Of a DNA stretch of 64,000 nt, positions 49,674 through 57,715 are shown in pieces. Source of the stretch: Cohnella thailandensis (GTDB lineage Bacteria; Bacillota; Bacilli; Paenibacillales; Paenibacillaceae); the NCBI RefSeq assembly GCF_014212135.1, contig NZ_JACJVQ010000025.1:19251-83250 (forward strand). Direction: 5' to 3'. Position 1 is the stretch's first letter. Each line of letters begins with the position of its first letter. Below the pieces are notes generated by a model. It did no database searches. It saw only the letters and a list, made by a program, of their open reading frames with translations, and had not been told where the DNA came from. The position numbers and the translations under genes are program-made.

Positions 49674-51119
49674 CTATTTGGCTTGCACCGGCGTCATGCA
49701 AGGAGACGCGGCGAAATCCGCCAGCAGCCGGGCTCCGAAGCCCGTTGCCCCTTCCGGGGTATAGCCCCGGGTCGCCAGCGCTTCGTTCGTGCCCGCCATG
49801 TCGATATGCGCCCATGCCGCCCGCTTGTCGACGAACCGCCGCAGGAATAAGGCCGCCGTTATCGCGCCGCCGTAAGGCACTTGCGGGACGTTCGACACGT
49901 CGGCATAAGCGCTCTTCAGCCATTCGTCGTAGCTGTCCTCGAGCGGAAGCTCCCAGACCCGGTCGCCGCAGGCGAGGCCAAGCTGCATCAGCTGCTGCGG
50001 CAACCCGCCGGTGCCGAGCACGCCGGCCAGCGACGTGCCGAGGGCGCTCACGCAGCTAGCCGTCAGGGTGGCGATATCGACGATGCGCGAGGCACCGAGC
50101 CTGGACGCGCGAAGCAGCGCGTCGGCCAGCACGAGCCTGCCTTCCGCGTCGGTGTTCCCGACCTGGACGGTCGTTCCGTTCGCGTAGCGGATGACGTCGC
50201 CCGGCAGCATCGCTTGCCCGTCGATGCCGTTCTCGGCGGCGGCGATCATCGCGACGACGTTCGCACTCGCGCCGCTTCGGGCGAGTATGTCGACCGCGCC
50301 GATGACCGCCGCCGCGCCTCCCATGTCGATTCTCATGTTGCTGAAATTAGCTGCCGTCTTCACGTTGATGCCGCCCGTATCGAACGTGATTCCCTTGCCG
50401 ATCAGCGCCGTGAGCGGAAGAGCCGGGTCCGAGCAGTACCGCAGCTCGATCAGCGCGGGCTCCCTCGAACTCCCCTTACCGACGGCCTTCAACCCGTGCA
50501 AGCCTTCCTCTTCGAGCCCGTCGCCGCGGTATACCCCGACCTGAACCGGAAGCATCTCGAATCTCTCCATCACGATTCTCGCCAGAGCTAACGGGTAGAG
50601 CTCGTTGGCCGGCTCGTTGCCGAGATCGCGGGCCAGCGCGGTCCCGGAGGCCCGAATCTGCCCTCTCCGGATTGCCTCTGCCAGCCCGGATCCCTTGCCG
50701 CGTATAAAGACGCCAGCCGAAGTTGCCTTAGGCTTCTTGGATTTGTACTTATCGAAACTGTATGCCCCGAGCATCCAGCCTTCGACGAAAGCCGAGACGA
50801 GCCCGTCGCCTTCCTCCGCGAAGGCCGGCAGTTGCCGAACCGCCTCAAGATCAACCTCGACGGATGCCGCTTGCTCCTTGATCAGCTCGCGGGCAGCGAC
50901 CCCCGCCGCGGCCCTTACCGCTTCAAGCCCGAGCTTCTCCTTCGCTCCCATGCCTAAAGCCAGAAGCGAAGTTCCCTTGTCCAGGCTTCGAAACCAGGTC
51001 GCGGAGCCCCATTCTCCTGCCGTATCCTTGAGCCTCTTCCCTTCGATAACGGGAGCTTCCGACGTTATCGCGTAAACGACGACATCCGGCGAAGAGAAGC
51101 CTTGAACGGTAAACCTCAC
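49674..51119 (-). CDS. pepA: Leucyl aminopeptidase (M17)
   Basis: A 481-residue M17 cytosol aminopeptidase. The bimetal site residues are in LIGKGITFDTGGINVK and the signature NTDAEGRLVLADAL; the preceding ENGIDGQAMLPGDVIRYANG is also typical. It removes N-terminal residues from peptides delivered by the Dpp-type importer. It is the first gene of the pepA-rocB unit, with a consensus sigma-A promoter and one proposed IclR operator directly downstream of the -10. Confidence 0.93.
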   Translation of the reverse strand: MRFTVQGFSSPDVVVYAITSEAPVIEGKRLKDTAGEWGSATWFRSLDKGTSLLALGMGAKEKLGLEAVRAAAGVAARELIKEQAASVEVDLEAVRQLPAFAEEGDGLVSAFVEGWMLGAYSFDKYKSKKPKATSAGVFIRGKGSGLAEAIRRGQIRASGTALARDLGNEPANELYPLALARIVMERFEMLPVQVGVYRGDGLEEEGLHGLKAVGKGSSREPALIELRYCSDPALPLTALIGKGITFDTGGINVKTAANFSNMRIDMGGAAAVIGAVDILARSGASANVVAMIAAAENGIDGQAMLPGDVIRYANGTTVQVGNTDAEGRLVLADALLRASRLGASRIVDIATLTASCVSALGTSLAGVLGTGGLPQQLMQLGLACGDRVWELPLEDSYDEWLKSAYADVSNVPQVPYGGAITAALFLRRFVDKRAAWAHIDMAGTNEALATRGYTPEGATGFGARLLADFAASPCMTPVQAK

Positions 51120-51161
51120 CTCGGAATCTCCTCCTTAGCACGGGTAAGCACGGACTCTACC

Positions 51162-51190
51162 TTTTCCATTATGCGGAATTGATTTCCATA
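51162..51190. promoter_or_regulatory. Proposed IclR operator, site A (pepA)
   Basis: TTTTCC, 7 bp, GGAA, 5 bp, TTCC with flanking ATTAT/ATAAT. It begins about 6 bp downstream of the predicted start of transcription, a position suited to repression. Confidence 0.6.
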
Positions 51191-51202
51191 ATACTATTAT
51201 TA

Positions 51203-51231
51203 ATAGTAGGACACGAAGAGAGACGTGTCAA
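51203..51231 (-). promoter_or_regulatory. Sigma-A promoter of pepA-rocB
   Basis: TTGACA, 17 bp, TACTAT on the minus strand. The -10 is part of a perfect dyad TACTATTATTAATAGTA. Confidence 0.75.
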
Positions 51232-51306
51232 TAATAAATACAGTTTATGTTATGAAATCTAACTTTTAAAATAGCGCTTACATTGTAAAGACAAAACGAT
51301 GCGCTG

Positions 51307-52500
51307 TCAAGACAGAAATACTTGTTCAATTCGTTCCGCAGCCCACTCAAGCTCTTCCTCTCCGATAATAAGCGGAGGCGCAAGGCGAATCACCTTCTCG
51401 TGCGTTTCTTTGCACAGAAGCCCCAACTGCTTCAGCATCTCGCAATAAGGGCGCGCGGCGCCTCTCGTTTCGATCGCGATAAAGAGCCCCCTGCCCCGGA
51501 CCTCCGCGATCTCCGGATGGCGAATGCTCCGAAGCCGTTCGAGCAGCTTCGCGCCAAGGGCGGATGAACGCTCGGCCAGCCCCTCCTCTTCGGTCACCCT
51601 TAACGCCGCAACCGCGACCGCGCTGGCAAGAGGATTGCCGCCGAACGTGGAGCCGTGCGAGCCGGGCTCGAACACGCCCAGAATGTCTCTGTCCGCGGCC
51701 ACGGCGGACACCGGCATCACTCCGCCGCCGAGCGCTTTGCCCATAATGTACACGTCCGGAACGACATTCTCCCAATCGCATGCGAACCTTTTGCCCGTCC
51801 GCCCGAATCCCGTCTGAATCTCGTCGGCCATGAGCAGGACGTTCCGCTCGCGGCACATGGCCGCCGCTTCGCTCAAATACCCGTCCGGCGGAATGACGAT
51901 TCCCGCTTCCCCTTGAATCGGCTCGACCAGGAACGCGGCCGTATTCGGCGTGATCGCCCTCTCCAACGCGGCCAGATCGCCATAAGGAACGAGCTTGAAG
52001 CCCGGCAGGAACGGCCCGAAGTGCTCCCGGTAGGACGACTCCGAGGAGAACGAAGTCACGCCGAGCGTTCGCCCGTGGAAGTTGCCTTCGCACGCGATGA
52101 TTTCCGCTTGTCCGTCGGGAATGCCCTTCTTCCGGTACCCCCATCTCCGGGCCGCTTTAAGGGCGGTTTCGACCGCCTCCACTCCCGTGTTCATCGGAAG
52201 CATCGCGTTTTTGCCCGTCAACTCCGTAACCAGCTCCAGCAATTCCGCCAATGGCTCGTTGTAGAATGCCCGCGAAGTCAGCGTAACGAGATCCGCTTGC
52301 CGCTTGAGAGCTTCAATGATCCTAGGATGCCTGTGGCCCTGATTGAGGGCGGAATAACCGCTCAGCATGTCCATATAGCGCCGGCCGTCGGGATCTTCGA
52401 CCCACACCCCTTCCGCTTTGGCGATGACGACCGGCAGCGGGTGGTAATTGTGGGCGCCAAGCCTCTCCGTAACGGAGATAGTATCCTTCATCTCGTTCAT
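51307..52500 (-). CDS. rocD: Ornithine--oxo-acid aminotransferase (RocD type)
   Basis: A 397-residue class-III PLP aminotransferase. The conserved block MLPMNTGVEAVETALKAARR, the DEIQTGFGRTG motif and the PLP lysine in YIMGKALGGGVMPVSA are present, as is the GSHGSTFGGNPLA segment. It moves the delta-amino group of ornithine to 2-oxoglutarate, giving glutamate semialdehyde. The N-terminus (LGAHNYHPLPVVIAKAEGVW) is typical of RocD. It stands alone, 187 bp after the pepA promoter region, with proposed IclR operator C 98 bp upstream of its ATG. Confidence 0.92.
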   Translation of the reverse strand: MNEMKDTISVTERLGAHNYHPLPVVIAKAEGVWVEDPDGRRYMDMLSGYSALNQGHRHPRIIEALKRQADLVTLTSRAFYNEPLAELLELVTELTGKNAMLPMNTGVEAVETALKAARRWGYRKKGIPDGQAEIIACEGNFHGRTLGVTSFSSESSYREHFGPFLPGFKLVPYGDLAALERAITPNTAAFLVEPIQGEAGIVIPPDGYLSEAAAMCRERNVLLMADEIQTGFGRTGKRFACDWENVVPDVYIMGKALGGGVMPVSAVAADRDILGVFEPGSHGSTFGGNPLASAVAVAALRVTEEEGLAERSSALGAKLLERLRSIRHPEIAEVRGRGLFIAIETRGAARPYCEMLKQLGLLCKETHEKVIRLAPPLIIGEEELEWAAERIEQVFLS

Positions 52501-52597
52501 CGGTTTTCCTCTCCCTTGTTCCGAATTTTACGACAATATGGAATCGGTCCGTTGCCGAAAACGAACACCCCCTTTCCGGGAATCATTTAATTTTAAC

Positions 52598-52626
52598 TTT
52601 TCCGTATAGTGGAATCAGTTTCCATT
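52598..52626. promoter_or_regulatory. Proposed IclR operator, site C (rocD)
   Basis: TTTTCC, 7 bp, GGAA, 5 bp, TTCC with outer ATAGT/ATTAT symmetry. It lies between rocD and the iclR-type gene, 26 bp past the latter's stop. Confidence 0.6.
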
Positions 52627-52651
52627 ATTGGGACGATCGAAATGGGCGGGG

Positions 52652-53386
52652 TTATCCGCCCATTTTATTCGTGACTTCGCCGGCGCCTGCGACGATCTCC
52701 TTGCCCAGATAAGCGACCCTGTCCTCGGTCAAGCCATAGCTCATGACTCCGATTCCGATGGCACCGATCACCCTGCGCCCGAAGCCCAGGATCGGAGCCG
52801 CGATGGCGACCGTTCCTTCCGTCATCTCCGCGTAGCTGACGCAGTAACCGGCCCTCTTGATATCCGGCAGCGATTGCAGCAGCTTATTGCGGCTCTCCTT
52901 GTCCGCGATCAGCTTGATCAGGATCGCCTCCGCTTCCCGCGGATCCATGTTCGCCAGCATCGCCTTGTTCGGAGCCCCGATATTCATCGCGATCCGCTCC
53001 CCGAGATTCTCGACGACCCGAAGCTTCATCGGGCTCTCGATCTTGTCGATTCCCATGGAGAACGTGCCGTTCGGGATGCTAAGGAATACGGTCTCCTTCA
53101 CCTCGGCGGCGATTCTCTCCATGACCGGTCTGGCGGCGGTTCTCAGGTCCAATTGATCGAGTTGCCTCACCCCGAGCTCGATCCACTTGGGACCGAGGAT
53201 GTAACGTTTCGTCTCGGCGAGCTGAGCTACCAGATCGTGCTCGACCAAGGAGCTGATCAAGCGATGGGTCGTGCTTAGCGGAAGTCCTACCTTCTCGGAT
53301 ATATCGGAGATAGGCCAGCCCGACTTGCCGTCATCGGACTCCAGAATTCGGATGATCTGCATCGCCCTGTCAATCGATTGAACCAC
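52652..53386 (-). CDS. IclR-family transcriptional regulator
   Basis: A 244-residue IclR protein. The N-terminal winged helix is SIDRAMQIIRILESDDGKSG, WPISDISEKVGLPLSTTHRL; the C-terminal effector domain includes MNIGAPNKAMLANMDPREAE, GYCVSYAEMTEGTVAIAAPI and RRVIGAIGIGVMSYGLTE. It is encoded directly upstream of rocD in the same direction. GTG start with GAGGGATAACC before it. Three copies of a compound inverted repeat at rocD, pepA and dpp make it the likely local regulator; the effector (ornithine, arginine or a peptide-derived acid) is unknown. Confidence 0.88.
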   Translation of the reverse strand: MVQSIDRAMQIIRILESDDGKSGWPISDISEKVGLPLSTTHRLISSLVEHDLVAQLAETKRYILGPKWIELGVRQLDQLDLRTAARPVMERIAAEVKETVFLSIPNGTFSMGIDKIESPMKLRVVENLGERIAMNIGAPNKAMLANMDPREAEAILIKLIADKESRNKLLQSLPDIKRAGYCVSYAEMTEGTVAIAAPILGFGRRVIGAIGIGVMSYGLTEDRVAYLGKEIVAGAGEVTNKMGG

Positions 53387-53517
53387 GGTTATCCCTCATT
53401 CGAAAATCTGCATGAATTCATCATAGGTTCTCCCTATCCCTTTGTCAACCGACAACCTACACGACAATGTGATATTTTGTGACGCGAGTTGTGAGCGAGA
53501 AACGAATGCCGCCGCTA

Positions 53518-53550
53518 GCAAAAACCCGTCCTTCAGACGAAGGACGGGTT
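53518..53550 (-). terminator. Terminator of ykpA
   Basis: AACCCGTCCTTC and GAAGGACGGGTT form a perfect 12-bp stem with a 4-nt loop; on the minus strand TTTTT follows. Confidence 0.9.
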
Positions 53551-53573
53551 CTCTGCTAGATACCGATTGATCC

Positions 53574-55193
53574 TTATGCCGGAAGCATGCGGGCGCGAAG
53601 CTCCTTGATCTCCGGGCTCTCGAGGTACTCGTCGTACGTGGTCATGCGGTCGATGACTCCGTTCGGCGTAATCTCGATGATGCGGTTCGCGATCGTTTGC
53701 AGGAACTGATGGTCATGCGACGTGAAGATCATCGTCTCTTCGGTGTCGACCAGACCGTTGTTCAGCGCCGTGATCGATTCGAGGTCCAAGTGGTTGGTCG
53801 GCTCGTCGAGCAGCAGCATGTTCGCGCCGGTCAGCATCATCTTGGACAGCATGCAGCGGACCTTCTCGCCCCCGGACAGGACGGAAGCCTTCTTCAGCGC
53901 TTCGTCGCCGGAGAACAGCATGCGGCCGAGGAAGCCGCGGATGAACGATTCGTCCGGATCCTTCGAGTACTGGCGCAGCCAGTCGACGATCGAGAGGTCG
54001 ACTCCGTCGAAGTAGGCGCTGTTGTCCTTAGGGAAGTAGGCGGTCGTGATCGTCACACCCCATGTGACCGAACCGCTGTCCGGAACGATCTCCCCCGCGA
54101 GAACTTGGAACAGCGTCGTCTTGGCGATGCCGTTCGGGCCGACGAGAGCGATCTTGTCGCCCTTGTTCACGACGAACGACACGCCGTCCAGCACCTTCTC
54201 GCCTTCGATCGTCACCGTGACGTTGTCGACGGTCACGATCTGCTTGCCCGCTTCGCGCTCCGGCTTGAATTGAATGAACGGATATTTGCGGTTGGACGGC
54301 TTGATGTCGTCCAACGAGATCTTGTCGAGCATCTTGCGGCGGCTCGTCGCTTGCTTCGCCTTGGACTTGTTCGCGGAGAAGCGCTGGATGAACTCCTGCA
54401 GCTCCTTCATCTTGTCTTCCTTCTTCTTGTTCTGGTCGCGCATCAGCTTAAGGGCCAACTGGCTCGACTCGTACCAGAAGTCGTAGTTGCCGACGTACAT
54501 CTGGATCTTGCCGAAGTCGATGTCGGCGATGTGGGTACAGACTTGGTTCAGGAAGTGGCGATCGTGGGAGACTACGATAACGGTGCCCTGGTAGCCGGCC
54601 AGGAAGTTCTCCAGCCATTCGATCGACTCGAGGTCCAAGTGGTTGGTAGGCTCGTCGAGCAGCAGGATGTTCGGGTTGCCGAACAGCGCTTGCGCGAGCA
54701 GGACGCGAACCTTCTCGTTGCCGCCCAGCTCGGACATTTTCTTGTCGTGCAGCTCCGTCGTGATGCCGAGGCCGTTCAGCATCTCCGCCGCGTCGCTCTC
54801 GGCTTCCCAGCCGTTCATCTCGGCGAATTCCGCTTCGAGCTCGCCGGCGCGCATGCCGTCCTCGTCGGAGAAATCGGCCTTGGCGTAGATGGCGTCCTTC
54901 TCCTTCATGACCTTGTACAGACGCTCGTAGCCCATGATGACGGTCTCCAGAACTTGGAACTCGTCATACTCGTAATGGTTCTGCTTCAGGACCGCCAGGC
55001 GCTCGCCCGGGGTGATGTGCACTTCGCCGGAGGAAGGCTCGACCTCGCCGGAGAGAATCTTCAGGAACGTGGACTTGCCCGCTCCGTTCGCCCCGATCAG
55101 GCCGTAGCAGTTGCCCGGCGTGAACTTGATGTTGACGTCCTCGAACAGAGGACGCTTGCCGTATCTAAGACTGATATTGCTCGTGCTAATCAT
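53574..55193 (-). CDS. ykpA: ABC-F ATPase YkpA
   Basis: A 539-residue soluble twin-ATPase of the ABC-F family, which acts on ribosomes rather than as a transporter. First domain: GLIGANGAGKSTFLKIL, signature LGGNEKVRVLLAQALF, Walker B ILLLDEPTNHLDLES. The ABC-F linker with charged helices (KKKEDKMKELQEFIQRFSAN) follows. The second domain has an atypical Walker A, GPNGIAKTTLF, lacking the third glycine, with LSGGEKVRCMLSKMML and DEPTNHLDLES. I recall the same substitution in YkpA relatives but cannot verify it here. It starts 20 bp after the metallo-hydrolase gene and is probably co-transcribed with it. Confidence 0.9.
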   Translation of the reverse strand: MISTSNISLRYGKRPLFEDVNIKFTPGNCYGLIGANGAGKSTFLKILSGEVEPSSGEVHITPGERLAVLKQNHYEYDEFQVLETVIMGYERLYKVMKEKDAIYAKADFSDEDGMRAGELEAEFAEMNGWEAESDAAEMLNGLGITTELHDKKMSELGGNEKVRVLLAQALFGNPNILLLDEPTNHLDLESIEWLENFLAGYQGTVIVVSHDRHFLNQVCTHIADIDFGKIQMYVGNYDFWYESSQLALKLMRDQNKKKEDKMKELQEFIQRFSANKSKAKQATSRRKMLDKISLDDIKPSNRKYPFIQFKPEREAGKQIVTVDNVTVTIEGEKVLDGVSFVVNKGDKIALVGPNGIAKTTLFQVLAGEIVPDSGSVTWGVTITTAYFPKDNSAYFDGVDLSIVDWLRQYSKDPDESFIRGFLGRMLFSGDEALKKASVLSGGEKVRCMLSKMMLTGANMLLLDEPTNHLDLESITALNNGLVDTEETMIFTSHDHQFLQTIANRIIEITPNGVIDRMTTYDEYLESPEIKELRARMLPA

Positions 55194-55213
55194 TTAATTC
55201 GATCCATCCTTTG

Positions 55214-56167
55214 CTATTGATTATCGCTTGCCTGCCGGCTATAAAACCTCATGGACTCGCCATGCTGAAGCACAAACATTCGATCCCGCGGGATCTCGAG
55301 CCGCTGTCTCTCGAGCTCGAGACGTTCGAGAGCTTCCTTCGGGGTATCGTCCGCCAGCTTAAACGACCCGTAGTGCATCGGCACGAAGTATTTCGCGCGA
55401 ACGTCGCGGAACGCCTTCAGCGCCTCTTCGGGGCTCATGTGCTCTTCGGACATGAACCATTCCGGCTCGTAAGCGCCGATCGGGAGCAAAGCCACGTCGA
55501 CGTCGAAGCGTCGGCCGATCTCCTCGAAGCCGCGGAAATAGCCGCTGTCGCCTCCGAAGTAAATCGTCGGGCTTTGGGCGGATTCGAGCATCCACCCTCC
55601 CCAATGGGAGTGATTCGTATCCCATGGATTGCGGCGCGCCCAGTGCTGGGCCGGAACGAAGGTGAACTTCACCCCGTGGAACGACGTTTCCTCCCACCAG
55701 TTCAGCTCTTCGACTTGCCGGAAGCCCTTGCGCATCATCTTCTTGCTTAAGCCCGCCGGAACGTACAGCCTCTTGGCTCCGCTCAGCCGGCGAAGCGAGG
55801 AGACGTGAAGGTGATCGTAGTGGGAATGGGAGACGAGCACCACGTCGATCGGAGGCATGTCTTCCAGCTCGATTCCCGGGGGAGAGAGCCTCTTCTGAAG
55901 AGCCATGCGCCTAGCCCATACCGGGTCCGTGACGATATTAAGGCCGGCCATCTGAATAAGAAAGGTAGAGTGCCCGATCCAGGTAACGGACGGCTCGCTT
56001 CTATTGTGCTGCAGAAACGGTAGATCGGGATGAACATTAGGGACGCAATCGGAATAATCCTTCGCGTTGCCGCGGATCACTCTTTCTTGTCCCCATCGGA
56101 CGAAACGGTGTCTGCCTGCTCGAACGGCCCCGGCGGAGTCGAGGTTGCCGAAGCGATTTTTGCCCAT
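55214..56167 (-). CDS. Metallo-beta-lactamase-fold hydrolase (NAPE-PLD-like)
   Basis: A 317-residue MBL protein. Zinc ligands lie in LVSHSHYDHLHV (HxHxDH), FVPAQHWARRNPWDTN, TIYFGGDSGYF and a C-terminal FVPMHYGSF. The SVTWIGHSTFLIQMAGLNIV opening is that of the UlaG/NAPE-PLD group, which hydrolyses phosphodiesters. A phospholipid or acyl-ethanolamine substrate is possible but not demonstrable. It has a clean GGAGGGATTCC ribosome site. No signal peptide. Confidence 0.85.
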   Translation of the reverse strand: MGKNRFGNLDSAGAVRAGRHRFVRWGQERVIRGNAKDYSDCVPNVHPDLPFLQHNRSEPSVTWIGHSTFLIQMAGLNIVTDPVWARRMALQKRLSPPGIELEDMPPIDVVLVSHSHYDHLHVSSLRRLSGAKRLYVPAGLSKKMMRKGFRQVEELNWWEETSFHGVKFTFVPAQHWARRNPWDTNHSHWGGWMLESAQSPTIYFGGDSGYFRGFEEIGRRFDVDVALLPIGAYEPEWFMSEEHMSPEEALKAFRDVRAKYFVPMHYGSFKLADDTPKEALERLELERQRLEIPRDRMFVLQHGESMRFYSRQASDNQ

Positions 56168-56349
56168 GGAATCCCTCCGAAGTTATGTTCATACCTACTA
56201 TATCAGGAAAAAAGACAATGTACCAATGTATCAAGCTTATTCGGGAACAAGAAATATTGCCAACCCTGACGATTAGAAAATTTGGAAGTTCCGCGCGATT
56301 TGAGTTACTGTATAAGGGATAGGATCATTTTTACCCAGGAGGAGTAGCC

Positions 56350-57504
56350 ATGAAGCTGTTATCCATCGAACCTACGCCGAGTCCGAACTCCATGAAGCTT
56401 AACATAGACGAGAAGCTGCCGATGAACGAGCGGCATACGTACACGCTGGAGCGACGGGACCAGGTGCCGCCGTTCTTCCTTCGGCTGCTTGCGATCGACG
56501 GGGTCAAAAGCGTGTTCCGCGCCGCCGACTTCATCGCGGTCGACCGCCGTCCGAACAAGGATTGGGCGGTCATCCTCGGCGCCGTGCGCGAGCTGTTCGG
56601 AGCGACCGGCTCCGAGGGCGCGGCGAACACCGCGATCGAAGCGACCGGCTTCGGCGAAGCGTTCGTGCTCGTCCAGATGTACCGCGGCATCCCGATCCAG
56701 ATCCGCGTTCGCTACGCCGGTCAGGAAGCGCGGGCGGCGCTGCCTGACAAGTTCACGCGAGCGGTTAGCGAAGCGGCCGGCTCGACGATGATCCGCGAGC
56801 GCAAGCTCGAGGAGTTCGGCGTCCGCTACGGCGAGCCGCAGGAGATCTTGGACGAGGTGAAGCGCGAGCTGGACGCCGCGTACACCGATGAGCGCCTGCG
56901 CGGGTTGATCGCGCAGGCTCAGGCCGCGCAGGCGGCGGGCGGGGCGGCCGAGCCCGCGCCGCCGGAGCCGCCTGCGCCGCTGACGCGCGAGGAGCTCGCC
57001 GAGCGGCTCCGCGCGCCCGAGTGGCAAGACCGCTATGCGGCTCTTGCCCGCATGAAGCCTGACGCCGAGCAGCTCCCGCTGCTGGCGCAGGCCGTGCGCG
57101 ACGCGCACGTGTCGGTGCGCCGGCTCGCCGTCGTGTACCTCGGCGACCTGCGCATCCCCGAAGCGCTGCCGCCGCTGTTCGGCGCGCTGAAGGATTCGTC
57201 GGCGGCCGTGCGGCGGACCGCCGGCGACACCTTGTCCGATCTGGGCGATCCCGCCGCGATCGGACCGATGGTGGAGGCGCTGGCGGACGCGAACAAGCTC
57301 GTCCGCTGGCGCGCCGCGCGCTTCCTCTACGAGGCCGGCGACGAGACGGCGTTGGAGGCCCTGAAGCGCGTAGCCGCCTCCGAGCCTGAATTCGAGGTGA
57401 AGCTCCAGGCCGAGATGGCCGTCGCCCGCATCGAGAACGGCGAAGAAGCGGCCGGCTCCGTCTGGCAGCAGATGACCCGGATGCGCGAGCAGGAGCAGGA
57501 GTAA
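56350..57504 (+). CDS. Conserved virulence factor C / YpgR-type HEAT-repeat protein
   Basis: A 384-residue protein with an N-terminal Nfu_N-like domain (MKLLSIEPTPSPNSMKLNID, GVKSVFRAADFIAVDR), an Ala/Pro-rich hinge near 200-215 and four or so HEAT-like repeats (LREELAERLRAPEWQDRYAA-type, VSVRRLAVVYLGDLRIPEAL, SSAAVRRTAGDTLSDLGDPA, KLVRWRAARFLYEAGDETAL). This is the plan of B. subtilis YpgR and staphylococcal CvfC. The molecular role is unknown; the Nfu_N part hints at iron-sulfur metabolism. Ends before a strong terminator. Confidence 0.85.
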   Translation: MKLLSIEPTPSPNSMKLNIDEKLPMNERHTYTLERRDQVPPFFLRLLAIDGVKSVFRAADFIAVDRRPNKDWAVILGAVRELFGATGSEGAANTAIEATGFGEAFVLVQMYRGIPIQIRVRYAGQEARAALPDKFTRAVSEAAGSTMIRERKLEEFGVRYGEPQEILDEVKRELDAAYTDERLRGLIAQAQAAQAAGGAAEPAPPEPPAPLTREELAERLRAPEWQDRYAALARMKPDAEQLPLLAQAVRDAHVSVRRLAVVYLGDLRIPEALPPLFGALKDSSAAVRRTAGDTLSDLGDPAAIGPMVEALADANKLVRWRAARFLYEAGDETALEALKRVAASEPEFEVKLQAEMAVARIENGEEAAGSVWQQMTRMREQEQE

Positions 57505-57600
57505 GTTTTATAGCACAACCTTAACCTGATTCGTATCTGGATCCATCCGGATCCGTCCGAATCGTCGAGGGGATCAACGAAAGCGATTTTCTCTTCCGAG

Positions 57601-57658
57601 GAGGGAATCGGCAAATAAACATGATTTTTCACGTACATGTTGCCGATCCCCTCTTTTT
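57601..57658 (+). terminator. Terminator after the YpgR-type gene
   Basis: GAGGGAATCGGCAA (57601-57614) pairs with TTGCCGATCCCCTC (57640-57653), one mismatch, inner ACATG/CATGT, then TTTTT. Confidence 0.85.
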
Positions 57659-57715
57659 CCGATTCAATAAAGCCGAAAATTCATGCAGAAGCATGTCATG
57701 TCGGGAGGCTCACGC

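Noticed and set aside
53697..55220. 507-codon open frame on the plus strand opposite ykpA
   Set aside because: Repetitive Val/Leu/Asp composition produced by complementing the ABC-F gene; no supporting signals.
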